A stretch of DNA of 64,000 nt, taken from the NCBI GenBank assembly GCA_033297205.1, contig MU859190.1, forward strand, positions 34,891-98,890. Direction: 5' to 3'. Origin of the DNA: Pseudoneurospora amorphoporcata (lineage: Eukaryota; Ascomycota; Sordariomycetes; Sordariales; Sordariaceae). Below the pieces are notes generated by a model. That model saw only the letters and a list, made by a program, of their open reading frames with translations, was not told the origin of the DNA and made no database searches. The position numbers and the translations under genes are program-made. Each line of letters starts with the position of its first letter. The first letter of the stretch is position 1. This document shows positions 1 to 13,963 of this stretch, piece by piece.

Positions 1-3000
1 TCTAACTTCCGGTAACCTGTAAAAGTATTGGCTTGACCAGTTTGTAATTGCGGCAGTGCTTCAGAAGTCGAGACGTGAAGTCCAATGTGGATAGCACATG
101 CCTATTGCCAGGATCCTGTGGCGTTCACTCATTGGCCACTCCTCGTTTGTGAGCCAAGCTTTGAGCTTAAAACTCTATCCGATGACTATAAGCCCTTGCT
201 TGGTAGCATCTCTGGTAGCTTTCATTGGTTTTGAGTACGGTCCGCGAAAGTCGCATGGGAGAGAGGAGTCATGATGGAAAGTCTACCATGAAAATTTTCA
301 TCACACCTCCGAGTATAGCAGTTGATGGTATCGGATCGTCCCGTCATATCCGGCCGGGTTTAACGCGGGGAACTCCATTATCCTGTTCTCGTTGATCCAC
401 GTTGGAGTAAAAGTAAGGTTATTATGGAGCCGGAGATAAGAGATGTTGCAAGAGGGGTGTCGGAGCTCGTCTCCCTAGGGATGGGCGGATCTTGCAAAGA
501 GAACCGAGGATCCTCGGGGGGGATGTGTTTGTCAATGATGACATAGTGTGTGGTAAGATCAACCTTAAACTTAAGCTTGATGGTTGCTGTTCACGCCCTC
601 TGGGTCTCTTCCAGGCATCTGGTTTGTTGAAGCTCATCTCATACGCCCACGATCCCATGTTGATCCAAGCCTTTGGTACTGATGTTGGTGCTAATCTGTT
701 CCTCGCATCGCCACCTCCGCAACTGTTCACGACATGCGACTTCTCGTGTTGCTCCTCCTTGAAGGGATCAACACTCAGATAGGCGACCCTGCAAAACCCA
801 TGCCTTCGCGCAGAGCCGCAACCCACGAAGCCTGCATGCGAAGTCTTCCGAAGGCCCACATGATCATCTTGATGTGCAGATTTACACCAGATCACACTGT
901 GTATGGAAGTCGAACACCTTGGCAAGAACGGAGTCATGACGCCACAAGAGCGACTTTGATGCACAGTGAGGTAATGCGTAGCCAGAACTGTCCAGCTCGT
1001 TCAACTGGTTTCAGGTTGAAAATTTGGTATACCTATCTTTGGTATCGTGGTGTAAAGACCTGCGAGGTACTGATAGGCGACCATACCTCACATAGACAGC
1101 GTTGATCTTGACGTGCCAGAGAACCGCTTGCCACGGAGCAGCGGCGTCCAGCAACTTGGCTCTGGTGTTTTTGTTCCATGACCCTTTGGAGTCTGGACCC
1201 CGAGAGAGAAGGCATTTTTCTGGAGGTTCCCGATGACGCATCGTGCTGCCAAGCAGAGGACGGGAACAGAGGCTGAAGGGGGGAGATACGTACCGAAGCG
1301 AAGAAAAGCTCAACGGAGAATCCCGACGAACTGTGGAAGCGACAGCGAGCTTGGCATTTTAAGCAGCCAAGTTTGCTGCCAATTGGTTGCGTCTGTCAGT
1401 GGGGGCGACGGCCCGAGGACGAAGCCTTGCCAAGTCGGGGCTCTCAGCAGCGAAGTGACATGGTCGAGGTGACAGGGTTCGGGGTGTTTCGCGCAAAGTC
1501 GACCCAGCGGCCAGCAGATCGAACGAGACGGTTCCAGAACGACAAGAACATGAACAAAAAGCCAACGTGCGGAGGTCAAAGTGGAGATTTAATGGGCCTC
1601 GAACAGAAAAAAAACTCAATGATCTCGATGAGTGTTGCTGATCGCTTGGTCGCGTCAGAGAAAAGGGGCGCAACGCAATTGCAACGTTCTTCACCGCCAT
1701 GCTCGAAGTTCTGCGAGATGTCGAAAATATCGGAATGTTAAGCCATCGGATCTTTAACGTGCATTGACATGATCCGGTAGCAAGATCTGGTTTCATCTGA
1801 TGATGATCTGTCGCGGGTGTTGCCATCGATGTGAACCTGTTCTTTGGAAACCTCTCAAACAATTCGTTGCTCCAGTGCCAGAGACCAGGTGCTAATCCTT
1901 GGTCGGATCACGTGAGCGCGAACACATGCCATACCATCGCCGAACCATTGGGCAAGTGCAATTTGCTCGGGTCCACTCGCTATCGCGAGACGGAGTTTTG
2001 AAGATATGGAAATTGCAAGGACCCCACACAATCGTACGTTATGGTCTCCATAATCGTTCACGGCGAGCATATGGATTTTCATAGGCAAAGCCTTCAACCA
2101 ACTACTGCGATTATGACCAGAAGATTCAGCTTCACACAAAGATCCAGAACATGAAGCGGCGAGCGAAAAACGACGAAAAAGGAAAAGACCGCGATGAGAA
2201 AATATTGTGCATCAAACGCCCACGCCGAATGGACAAGCCGAACAAACTGCAACCAAAGCACAGGGAGAACGAACACTAATGCAATGCATGAAATTTGGAC
2301 GAAGAGCTAGTCTCAGTTGAATTTTAGACATACACAGTCCTTAAAAAGATTGGGTTTTTGTTAATTTGTTGTTGAAAACCCGTTACTGAGGCTTCGTTTT
2401 TTTGTCATGGGCGAGCTCGCATGGTCAAGCGTCCAATTTCTCGTGGGATGGCACTCTTCTCGAGATCTCAACAGTGGAGCGTGAGGATGATAAACTCGAA
2501 AATCTGACAATCCGGTGATGCCGAATCCAGTGATAAAGGCATCACGACCCCCCAACTGATAGCTCCTTCCTCTGTTGGGCATCAACAAGATTCAAAGCAT
2601 GTTCTAGCCATGGCGGTGACATTGGACTAGTATCCTCGTCTGAACTGGTCGAGTGTTCAAAAGGGCGAACGAGTCCGTCGCGTCTATGAGAAGCTCGCGA
2701 TGCCGAGCATTCCGGCCAATCAGCCCCTCTCCCGCCTGTTAGATTGGGGCCGGTCCCAGACGGTTGCAGCAAACATGGAATGAGCTGCACAGAAGTTCAA
2801 TCTATTCTTGGCAATCGTCATGGTTCTGGCCGGGGTGGATAAAATAACTGTATAATCCGATAAAGTAACAGCATCCAACCAAAAGGAGCTGCATACAGCA
2901 CTTGACGTCTTAGACGGTCATGAATTATCAGTATCAATAGAGGTACTATTGCAGGTGTTGAAAACGCTCCGAAAAGTATGCATGAGCTTCTATTATCAAT

Positions 3001-4091
3001 CTTCTGGTACTGTTTTGGCGAAGCTTTTAGTAAGAAAGCGGGATCCCGATAGAGGCATGCGTCCGCGTGCGACCGCGCTGTCAACGTTAGTTTTGAGCAG
3101 CAACTTTAATACCCAGAAGCCTCTTAAAATAAAAAGGGAGGAAAAGACTAATGGGGACTCTACCTTGGGAGGTTCCGAGGATTGCCTTATTCTCCCCTTA
3201 ATGTCTATCACTTCAATATCGCTATATGGTAGTTGTTGTTGTTGTGTGCAGCTCCTTTTGGTTAGATAGGTACAGTTACTTTATCCGCCTTAAGGTTCTG
3301 GCAGCTGGTTGCTGTGATGATTCTGACTGGATTGGGATGATGAGTGTTCCTGAAGTCCTTGCTTCATGGGGCCCACCATCGCCACCAGGGACGTAGCAGT
3401 TGGCCGTCATGAAGGACTGTCAGCCGCAATGGCGACAGCGCCAATCCCAGACCATTGGGCACTTTCATTGGTTCTGGGTCATCCTGTACTAGTACACTAA
3501 GGTAGGGCGTTGACGGCATACCGCGAGACGTGCTTGCTGTAAGTCGCGAGTCCATTCCCAAAGAGGAAACCGTGACAGTACAGGTACATACCGCAAGTAC
3601 CTACCTACACCTACCCCAACGCAGCGGACAGAACGTACCGCATAATCACGACGACCAAGGCACGAGGCTTCTTTGTCAATGATCTACGCGGGGGCGATGG
3701 AGAAAATCCCCATCTTTTGGATGGCCGAGTAAGCCCGAATCAAAGGCGAGTGCCGTCACACAAATAGACGACGACGACAACAACAGTACGGGGACAGAAA
3801 AGATATAATATCACGGACGGGCCCTTCCCCAGACCAGATTCGTCCTCATCATTATCAGATAATTCAAACACATTGACCATCCAGTGGGGGTCATCACTCA
3901 TTCTCTCTTTCAGTCTCTCTCCGATATATACCAGCGTTTACACCCTGTTGCATGGTAAACCACCAACTGGATTGATCGCTTTACCCCTGAACCGAGCCAA
4001 ATACAACAAGACGGCCACCGCCGACAACAACCTAGACCTCTATCAACAACAAGCTTCTGTTTTAGTAGCATCAACACCGCAAGACATCGCC
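1..4091. other. Intergenic / no recognisable gene
   Basis: I see no convincing gene here. Open frames on both strands are short, overlap each other and have no recognisable domain. The last 300 bases lead into the MFS transporter and hold CT-rich and AC-rich stretches typical of a fungal promoter and 5' leader. A short GTT run lies near 3230. Confidence 0.6.
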
Positions 4092-5789
4092 ATGTCGGAA
4101 ACACAAGCAGCGCCCACGGCGGCTGGGGCGCCACAACCGCCCAAGGAAAAGATCCCCGAAGGAGACTACAAGCTCGTCACCTTTGCGGAAGGAGACCCTG
4201 CCAACCCCAAGAACTGGTCCAAGGCGTACAAGTGGTACTGTACCATGGTGGTCTCCATCACCTGCTTCGTCGTCGCCTTTTGTTCCTCCGTCATCACTTC
4301 TGATATCGACAGTGTAGCTAAGGAGTTCGGCATCAGCCACGAGGCTGCTCTCCTCCCCATTACCGTTTTCGTCATTGGTTTCGGTGTTGGTAAGTTTTTA
4401 TCTGAATCCGGGGAATCGCCGAGATCTAACAAGCTTGATACACAGGTCCCATGGTTTTCGCTCCGCTTTCCGAAGTTGTCGGAAGACAGGTCATCTATGG
4501 CTCGACCCTTCTCCTCGCCGTCATCTTCGTCATCCCCTGCGCCGTCTCCAAGAACATCGGTACCCTCATTGTCTGCCGTTTGATCGACGGTATTGCCTTC
4601 TCCGCGCCCATGACCCTGGTCGGTGGTACTCTTGCCGATTTGTGGAGGAACGAGGAGCGTGGTGTCCCCATGGCCGCCTTTTCTGCTGCTCCTTTCCTCG
4701 GCCCTGCGAGTAAGTTACCCCCTTTTTGGTCCCCTGTCTCTGAATAGCAAACACTAACCAACCCTCCCAGTCGGTCCTCTCATCGGCGGTTGGCTCTGCC
4801 TCGCCGGCTGGCGCTGGCTCTACTGGATCCAGCTCATCATGGCCTTCGTCGTCTGGATTCTCATCACCTTCACCGTCAAGGAGACCTACGCGCCCACCAT
4901 CCTCAAGCGCCGGGCCAAGAGCCTCCGCAAGCAAACCGGCGACAACGCATATGTGACCGAGGCCGACCTAGACGCGCGTCCCCTCTCGGAGCGCATTACC
5001 GTCTTCTTGATCCGGCCCTTCCAGCTTCTTTTCCGCGAGCTCATCGTGCTGCTCATGTCACTCTACATGGCAATCCTCTACGGTCTGCTTTACATGTTCT
5101 TCGTCGCCTTCCCCATCGTCTTTGAGGGCGGCAAGGGTTACTCGCCCGGCATCACTGGTCTCATGTTCATCCCGCTCGCCGTGGGCGTCGTCTGCTCTGC
5201 TATCTGCGCTCCCCTCGTCAACAAGCACTACCTCACGCAAGTCCAAAAGTACAACGGCAAGCCCCCCGCCGAAGTCCGTCTGATTCCCATGATGTTCTCG
5301 TGCTGGTCCATCCCTATCGGTCTCTTCATCTTCGCCTGGACCTCGTACCCGCGCCTGATCTGGGTCGGCCCCGCGCTGGCTGGCTTCCCCATCGGCTTCG
5401 GCTTCATCTTTTTGTACAACTCCGCCAACAACTACCTCGTCGATTCCTACCAGCACCAGGCCGCTTCGGCCCTCGCCGCCAAGACCTTCATCCGTTCCTT
5501 CTGGGGCGCCAGTACCGTCCTGTTCACCGAGCAAATGTATCACCGCATGGGCGACCAGTGGGCGTCGAGTTTCCTGGCTTTCCTGGGTCTGCTATGCTGC
5601 TTGATCCCCTTCGCTTTCTGGAAGTGGGGTGCCCGCATCCGCAAGAGATCCAAGTACGCTTATGGTGGCGATGATGAGGCTACCCATGATTCGGATGTCG
5701 AGAACCAGAAGAATCGCGATCCGGATGACCCGCTGGAGCATGACCCCTTGGACTTGGAGAGGGCGAGGAGCTATGTTAGCAACCCTTAA
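4092..5789 (+). CDS. MFS transporter (DHA1-type drug/polyamine H+ antiporter family)
   Basis: Predicted 526-aa plasma-membrane transporter of the major facilitator superfamily, likely exporting drugs or small metabolites by proton antiport. Exons are 4092-4389, 4446-4709 and 4771-5789, with introns of 56 and 61 nt starting GTAAGT; the second has a CTAAC branch site. I chose the ATG at 4092 (context CATCGCCATG) over the in-frame ATG at 3873, because the upstream stretch lacks family character. The cytosolic N-terminus carries the family motif NPKNWS (about residues 38-43). The MFS signature GPMVFAPLSEVVGR lies at about 100-113, followed by about 12 hydrophobic segments. A conserved stretch NSANNYLVDSYQ lies before helix 10-11. 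The C-terminal tail is acidic (many D/E). Family assignment is firm; the substrate is unknown. No biosynthetic or resistance cluster surrounds it. Confidence 0.93.
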
Positions 5790-7976
5790 GCGGTTTTCTG
5801 ACAGCCGAGGGAGTTTTTTGCAACATAAACTGGCTCTGTCTTTATGAGAGACTGACTGGTCTAAGGAGCATTCGCTTCGCTACCTTGGTAGCAACAACAC
5901 ACGACACATACAACACACAACATGAAAAGAAAGAGAGAAAAAGAAACTCTCTACAGGTGGCCAAAAGTCGCCTGCACAAAAGTAAATCATCTCCAACCAG
6001 TTGGGGATCTTTTACTACCACATATTATACAACCAATCAACATCAACGTCCGCATCCACGGCGGCATCAACGATCAGTCAGATATCCCTTGTTTTGTTTT
6101 CGGGGGGCGTTTTGCAATTGTCAAAAAAATTTGGGTGGATTTATTCGTTGAGCGAAGAAAGAAAGCATCCATGCATGATTTATGGGTTTATGTTCTTTTT
6201 TGACTTTGACTTTTATACGATACCTATGTTCATGTTCATGTGCATGTTTTATGGTCTTTTGACGTTTTAGAGAGATTCCCCACACACACATATTCTACAT
6301 AGATATATAGACTTACCTACCTATTACCATAATAAGAAAAAATTATCAGAGTATCAATTTAGGAGCCAAGACAAGTGATTCGAAACGTATACAACAAAAC
6401 AAACAGCTGCTAATAAACTCATCACAGTCAAGGGTGTTCATCCATCCATCCGTCTTTCCTGTACATTACCGTACTTTTTCCCCATCCGATCCCGAAGGGG
6501 TCCATATAAGAAAAGGAAGCTGAGGGATCCACAGCTCGTCCTACCTACCTACCACTTGCACCATCACCACATCACACCGAATACAAAGCTGCAGCAGTGT
6601 GACAAGGGCAGTAATCTGGGCTTGGAACAGTAGTTCAATTCAGCTAATAATCTTCTTTGGTCTCGAAGGCCTTGTTGATCCCTTCAACCTCCAGAGGAAG
6701 GTTCAGTTTCAAGGCCTCCTTATGCCAAAGAAGTTTCGTACAGAGCCTTGTGGCCTGAGGCCACAAGGCACTAATCTAGGATTCTCCATACAAGTGGGTC
6801 TTCTTCGACCATTCTCCTTCGTCCTTCTGGCGCCGGCCTTTCGCGCTGAGCCTTGACAACCCTAATCCTGGACTGTGGGCAAATGTCCGTGTGACAAGCA
6901 GTCCATGCATGTACTAAACACCATTGCAGCATCACACCACCACCACCACGAAGGGGCAGCTGTCTACAAATACGGTATCTTCGACTCCCATTAACACAGC
7001 CAACAAAAAGAAAAAAAGAGAAAAAAAAAAAAACCTCCACCTCCTCCACCTTGTCAAAACCACTTCTACGAAAAAGCCACATCTCGTTACACTACAACCC
7101 CTCTTACGATTCGATACATCTTAACCTGGCTGCCTTACGTTACGATCTTGGGGCCGGATTCCATTCCTCTACTACCTCTTACGCTTCCTCCAGCGGGCTC
7201 TTAGGATCGATCAGATCCGTCTCAGGTACATGCATGTAATGAGGCCCTTGATACGCTATCCAAACATCCCCACGCCACATCGGTCGTTGACGTGGAGCCC
7301 CTTTCATTTCCAAACAAAGTCGCACAAGGATAGACCTTGGTGTTGATAATAAGGGAGTTCCACAGTGTTGCTGGCGCGAACGGATACGTACCCCACGAAG
7401 CCCACAGTATAAGTGCAGTGGACTCCGCCAGAACGCTCGATGACGGAGGCCAAGATATTTTGGTGTGTCCCGTTCAAGGGAAACTTCAACGTCGTGCGTG
7501 TATCAACGTCCAGCTGCTTCCGTGTGACCAAGACGGCGAAAGAATTCCCTTTGAGACAAGACAAAAACGAAACACAGAGTCGCGGTCGCTTACTTACCCG
7601 AGACAACTCGAACGGTCACAATCTCCTTTTTGGGTTGAGTGATAACGTCCTTTGTTTTCAAAGCTCTATATGACGCCACCCCCTCAATAACGGAGGCGTC
7701 TACATTGAACCTAACATAACATGCAATACATGCTGACTGGACTCCGTGAAACCCAAACTCCGTGATATCATGCTCCCAAGGCAATACCGCACAGCGGTTA
7801 TGTAGTCCATTCAAAGTACGTAAGCCGTCAAACCCGGTCAACGCAACCTCCCTTTTGCTTACTCAAACACCTTGTCTTTGCTTGTTTGTGTTCTTGCTGT
7901 TTTCGTTTCGTTTCCTTTGTTTTTGCTTCAGTCCTTTCGAAACTGACCAGCCACAGCCTCAGCCTCAGCCAAGGCA
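5790..7976. other. Intergenic between convergent MFS and MATE genes
   Basis: Contains the 3' ends of two converging transcripts. I see A-rich and T-rich tracts (for example the A-run near 7020), no domain-bearing frame and no RNA gene. Confidence 0.6.
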
Positions 7977-10205
7977 TTACTTAGACTCCCTACGCTGACT
8001 TTGATGACAAGCTTCATCAGACCTCAAGCGGTTCTCGGCCTCTTGGACGGCGTGCTCCCAATCGGCCTGGTGGAGATACCAGAGCTCAACTGTGGATACC
8101 CTAACAAGCAGTAACGTCAGCATGCGTTTCGGCCCTAATGCACTGCAAATCATCCGCTAAAGATAGCGCTGATAGCCACTGGGAATAAATAGGTCACCAC
8201 TTACACGGCCAGACCAATTGCAACTCCAAACCAAAGTCCTTGCAATTTCCAACCCAAAGCCCACCCCGTCGAGAACGAAATGGGCAGGGCAATGAGGTAG
8301 TATGAGAAGAGGTTGGTGAAACCGCCAATACCCTGTCTTCCGATGCCTCTGAGAAGACCGTGGGACATGGCCGCTAGGGCATCTACCATTTGCATCACTG
8401 CGCAGATTGGTAGAACCTTGGACACAATAGCGGCCACCTCTTCGTCATTGGTGAAAAGATACGGGATCTTGAACCTCAAATTGCTGAGTAGTGTCATGTT
8501 GAACAGACCGACAATAATACCGCAGCAAAGTGCCTAGACAGATTGTGCAAGTCAGCGTTTCTGCGTAACCGTTAAGCCTTCAAGTGTCCGGAACATACCA
8601 CTTTGGCGCTGGTACGCGCAGCGTCACTCAGCTTAGCGCCAATGAGGTTAGCCACACGCGTGGAAGCAGCAATAGAGAGAGGGAAAGGGATGTTGAATGT
8701 CGTCGAGGTGACCGTGACCAGGACGCTCTGCGCAGCCAGATGGGCACTGCCAAATTGACTGGCGGCAAGTGTGAGAACTTCGAAAGCAAAATATTGAGCT
8801 TCAACCATGATCATGCCGGGCAAAGCCAATCGGATCATAGGACCTAGTTTGGATGTTAGCAAATTGTCTTTTCCACACATCCCATAACTTTCCGCTTACC
8901 CCAGTTACTGAACGCATGTCGACTCAGTCCGTTCCAACACTCCATACCCTGGACGAAGCGGACATAAAGGAAGAGAAGAAACGGCAAAAGGTTCTGTGTA
9001 AAAACGACAGCGCTTGCAGCACCCGTGAATCCCCATCCCATTCTCCAAACGAAAAACCAGTTGGCCAGCACGTTGAGTGGTGCGCCGATAAGGAGAACGA
9101 ATGTGGTAGCATGGAAGAGACCTTGGGCTTGGACAAAGCGCTTGCCGCTCTCAAAGGCCGCCACTCCGGGAGTTCCAAGAATTAGGACTCGGAGATACAT
9201 GCCAGCCAGCGCTGCGGTATCGGGGTCGGGAATAATGCGGTTCAAGACGCCACCGGAGAACCACCAGAGTGTTACAATTGGCAGGAGTAGGAGCCATAAG
9301 AGGTAGGTCATTCTTTGTAACTGAAGTCCGACCAGCTTCTTGTGACCAGATCCGAATGCTTGGGCACAGAGCGTATCTAAGCACGTTGAAAGTCCCTGGA
9401 CTGGAGCGTAACATGTGATGTTGGCCGTCATGGTAGCGAGACTGACTGCTCCGAGTTCCAAGCGTCCGATACGTCCGACTGTAAAGACACTGGTGACGGT
9501 AACCGAGTAGTGAAGCAAGAAAGTCACGATAAGAGATCGCGAGTATTTGGTGATTGTCTGGGCCTCGCGCTGCCAGGTTGTCTTGAGCATGTTCTGAGCG
9601 ACAGCTCGTTCCCATTGGTCAATCTCCTCGCTGATGGTTGGTGATGGCGGCAGGGGATAGTCCTGAAGGAGCGGTGTCTCCTCAAAGGACTTGTCCGAGA
9701 CAGGGACCTTTGTACTGAACAGACGGCGGTAGATCTTCTTCCAAAGAGGATCGTCGGGTGATCGAGGATGCTTGGGTGGGAGAAGATGGTTATCGCGAAG
9801 AAGACTGCGTTCTGCGGCGCGGGATTCGACAACATCGGTCTCGCAAACAATCGGACTACCCTGCATTTCGCTCGCGATGATGGGCCTGAGCGTGCCATAT
9901 GCGATGCCGCCAGGCCGCGAGACAAGATGAGCTCCAACGGGCAAAGACCCGACATCGATGGGAGGTTCGAGATCCTCTTCGTCATCGGAGCGACATTCCT
10001 CGTCTCGTTCCTGTTGCTCGTCGTCCTCCAACTCGGCTAGATCCCTGGCGAGAATTTCCTGGGCGATGGGCGCGGTGGATAGGTATGAGGTCCCGAGAAG
10101 AGACACTGTGTCGAGGAGGGTTTCATGGAAGTCCCTAGACTCCCTACGTGCGGCAGACCCCCTACGTCGCCCGGACGAGTGGATGGGCATAGGTGGTGAG
10201 GCCAT
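7977..10205 (-). CDS. MATE-family multidrug/toxin extrusion transporter
   Basis: Predicted 667-aa membrane transporter that would export cationic compounds in exchange for H+ or Na+. Exons read on the minus strand are 10205-8900, 8843-8599, 8533-8205 and 8100-7977. Introns are 56, 65 and 104 nt, all GT...AG, and the reading phase is consistent across every junction. The first about 200 residues are a hydrophilic, acidic cytosolic extension (runs of E/D near residues 55-75), as in many fungal MATE proteins. Then come two repeats of hydrophobic helices typical of MatE domains, the first about 215-375 and the second about 435-600. Features include the CAQAFGSG stretch in the first half and QSVLVT and HGLLRGIGRQ in the second. 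The last exon adds a charged tail. The MFS gene to the left is convergent and also a transporter, but nothing shows shared control. Confidence 0.92.
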
Positions 10206-13200
10206 GGTGAATGGTACTGGATATCCGGGAACAGTTGTCAGCTATGGTCCCTAGATTTGGTGATGGCACCTACGGCTCCCGAAGGACAGGAAGAAAAGGA
10301 CCCTGGTCCTTGGGAGGGAGAACGAACCTCTGCAGCAGTGGTGAAGATGATGCAAACACTCGACGGAATAAAAATGAAGCAAAGAGGTCAACGACCTTGA
10401 TATGACAAAGGGCGAGGTTTATATCCCGTTTGCGCCAGGCAGGTGAACCAAGGGACGGAGGGGCAGATCAGATAAAGCACTTTTTGGAGCAAACAACCAA
10501 AACAGGCTGGCCGTGAATGGGAAGTCAAGCTAGCCTTGTACAATAAACAGAAAGTGGCGACTCCGAGCGGTCCCCGTCGTCACTGCACCGCACGCCGAAC
10601 AACCGATCAGCAAAGCTGGTCAAATCGGCAAGAGAAGGTACTGTACGGGATACTGTCGACTGTCTACGTACTTCTTTCCTATAAAGTTCACTACCCATCC
10701 ATCTCGCCATCTCGAGTCAGCATCCTGCATCTGCAGTGCGCTCTCAATCTGTGCGCTGGAATCCATCGACGAGGGTGGAAAGCGACCGGGAGTACCACAT
10801 TGCGCAGCATCGTCCGCCGGCAGGTAATCACCGTGATCTCGGGTCTCTGCCGCGACCAGTATCCTCAATGGGACCATGTGTCACATCGATAACGTTCATC
10901 CACCTGAGATATGCGACGGGATGGAAGTCAGTCTCTCACAGGCTCAGTTGGTATCCATCCTCGAGGTGGGCTTTCGAAACTCGGGACGCTGTCGCTGGCG
11001 GCTCCCTCTTTGGAGGGGGACAAGTTCACACAACCGCTAACCGGCCGCTGTGGCCTGCCTCTGTCGTGACTGCCTGGCACACATGTGAAGAAGGGTGGGA
11101 TAAAAAAACAGTATACGGTTTCCAACATTTCAGACGAAATGGGAGGTGACGCCTGCCCGAAGTCTCATCCAATGACAAGGGGCAGGCTCGAACGTGCGAG
11201 TGCCCTTGCTAACGGCTTGAAGATGTTGCGGAGGGGAAATGACGATCATTGCTCGTTTCCTGTGTTTGTGCAGCCTGTAGAGGTATATTTGCATGATGAT
11301 GGTGGTGTTGGAAAGGACCAAAATTGAACAAAGGATTGAGGAGACGTTGTCGCGCAAAAATGATATTTCCATGGAGGAAGTGGTGTCGAGGACAATGTTG
11401 CATGGAGCTCCGCCACGGAGTAAGTCTAGGGGGCGGCGGAATGGCGGATGGAATGCGTCGTAAATCCCGTCCCCGCCAACCCGGTAACATCCCGGACGGC
11501 TTTGTTTCTTTTCAGTGGTTGCAACTGTTTCTTGAGGCGAGACTGTAAAAGGTCGTAGCTGACCCGGGTGACGACTGCAGGTTAACGCGATTTGCAAAGT
11601 ACGGAGTACAAGGCGCTTGTGCCCAATCGCTAGGCCACTTGCATGCATGTACATTGTCCGCTATGTACCTGGTACAAGCGACCCACTGTATTCTCAGTCC
11701 CTTCCTCCCCGCAAAGAGCAGCGATGTTTCCCCGCCCACTCTGCACCCAACAAGGGAAACAGCAACCCTCTGCCATGAAAACTTCTTGTTGTCGTTGTCG
11801 CTGTCTTTCACCTTCGCTCCCTCCATTTCAAACCTTGAAATGCTTCCTTGGCACACTACCTCGTAATCAACATGACGAACAGGCTCCATGGTCTCAGCCA
11901 ACGCGCGCCCCGATGTCTTGTCATGCCAAAATGTACGCCGTCTTGGAAATCGCCCCCATTGCCGATCATCTCATCACTCGGGGTTCACAGAATAAGGCAA
12001 GCGAATCACGGACAATATCTGGCTCAACTGGTCGGTGATGCAAGGAAGCTCCGTCGATGGGAGGGAATAAATTCGGTAACCTGTGGCAATGGCCTTCCAT
12101 CATCTTTGACGGTCAGCTGGTGGTATGCTAAATGCAAATCATCATCCGTCCCCCTCGGTCTGCTCAGTCTTCCCATCGCCGCGATACACAATTCCCACAA
12201 ATCCTTGACCGATTGTCGCACAATGGCTGGCCACCTACAACGGTTGGAGAACCCTGCCGACCCTGCCCCCACCCTCCTGAGACTGAATGATGCTGGCATC
12301 CGATGCAGTGCCGATAGTCGACGAGGTGAAAGAAAAATAAACGGTGTGACTGGTACGATATTCGAATCCGAGGGGCTGACTGACCGTGGCTTCTGCAGCG
12401 AGCGCCCATTCCTCTCTCTCTATTGCCGCCGATGGGGTGCAAGGGCGCTATTGCAGTGGGAGCTACCCCTCACGAGCCCTCAGTCTTAACAACAGAGTTC
12501 TCTACCCGCCCCTGTGTCACCGATTGTTCAATGACAATGACGAAACAGTCATTCCGAAAATGGCGCATGTTTCACACAGAAGGTAAGGACTTTTTGACAT
12601 TGGAATCAAGCCATGGCCAAACGGTCTGCCCGTTCGTTGCCTTGCTCAATATCTGACCTAGTCGTGGTAGTGTCGGTCTGTGTCTGGACAAAAGAAGAAA
12701 CCGGGCTCCATTCAATACCCTCGACCTTCCTGACAGTCACGCCATTCACCCACCTTTACACACACCTTGCTGTCATCGCTACAACCGCCATGCACCATGT
12801 GCATTCAAGGGCAGTTCGGTGAGCCGCTGAGAAGGAAGGTTTCATTGTTCCAGGTGCTTATCGATATCAGATCCCACCTACTTTGCAGTTACCGGACTGG
12901 TGAACTTCTGCAGGAAGCTTGCACCATGAGCTCTTGCAATAGACCGGCGGAGTCGGATACGAGCACTGACACTGACAGCCATCAATCAGGCTTTGCGCCA
13001 TGACTCGGATGCGACGAACTCCTTCTTACAACAACAGCATCATCTCTGTGCTCATTTGCGGTGTGAAAGTCGCATCGCATGCATCACCAATCTATAAGCT
13101 TTTCCACTTGCCAATTTGGGTATCCCGCCGCTGTAATATCGTCGGGGCTCAAAAAGATGGTCGAGTTTCCTGGTGTTGTACGACCGACCCCCATTCTGCA

Positions 13201-13963
13201 TCGAACCCACCACGCCTCAGTTATGCAGCATAACGCCGATCTGAAGACACTCCGCATTCCTTCTACGACACCATCGTCAAATTGGGTTTTGTGGCTTCTG
13301 GCTGCATCTTGACCATGTATTATCTTCCTTCCCTTTCTTAAATGTTGCAGCTCCGGCTGTTTGTGGCTCTGGGGCTGAGCGACCTGGAGGCCTCCGTTAG
13401 GATCACCATCTTAGCACCTTGCAGTTCCATTATTCCCAAGTGGCCGTTCATCGAGGAGGCAAGACGAACAAGCCCCGCGCTTGTCAAGAGGAAGTCCAGC
13501 ACCTTCATTCTCATTTTATTCTTGTTGTTCAATGTTTCGTCAGTGTTTCGGCGACTCATCCAGCTCCTCTAATGTCATTCGGGGTGCACCGGCGTTGCGG
13601 AGGTTGTGATCGGGCACCTCAGGCGCACCCACCTCTTGCGGCCTCTTGCGGCCTACCACCTGATGGCTTCGAAGAGTCAAGGATAAGCACACATTGCACC
13701 ACACACACAGAACCATTCTGTTTTCATTTTTGATCTTTATTCTTCGACTGTTCAGCTCACGCTGAACTCTTTCTTTCTTTCACTTTTGGGAAAGCACCTT
13801 TGGATCAGCCTCCTACACTCCACCATCCCTTATCGTAACCAAATATGTGTAATGGACAAACGAGAAACCGTTCTGGCGAGAAATAACAGACGGAGCCTCC
13901 ATGAAAGGAAGAGAAACATCAGAGATAAGTAAAACCACCAGCCCTTACTAACTACCAACCACC
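10206..13963. other. Intergenic, no supported gene
   Basis: Several open frames up to about 210 codons occur on both strands, but none has a domain, a signal peptide plus domain, or fungal intron continuation that I could join. Microsatellite-like CA and CT tracts are scattered. The first few hundred bases are presumably the MATE promoter. Confidence 0.5.

Noticed and set aside
422..964. 180-codon minus-strand frame near the window start
   Set aside because: Featureless and overlapped by equally long frames on the other strand.
11848..12489. 213-codon plus-strand frame
   Set aside because: No domain, overlapping frames on the other strand, no protein-like periodicity I could see.
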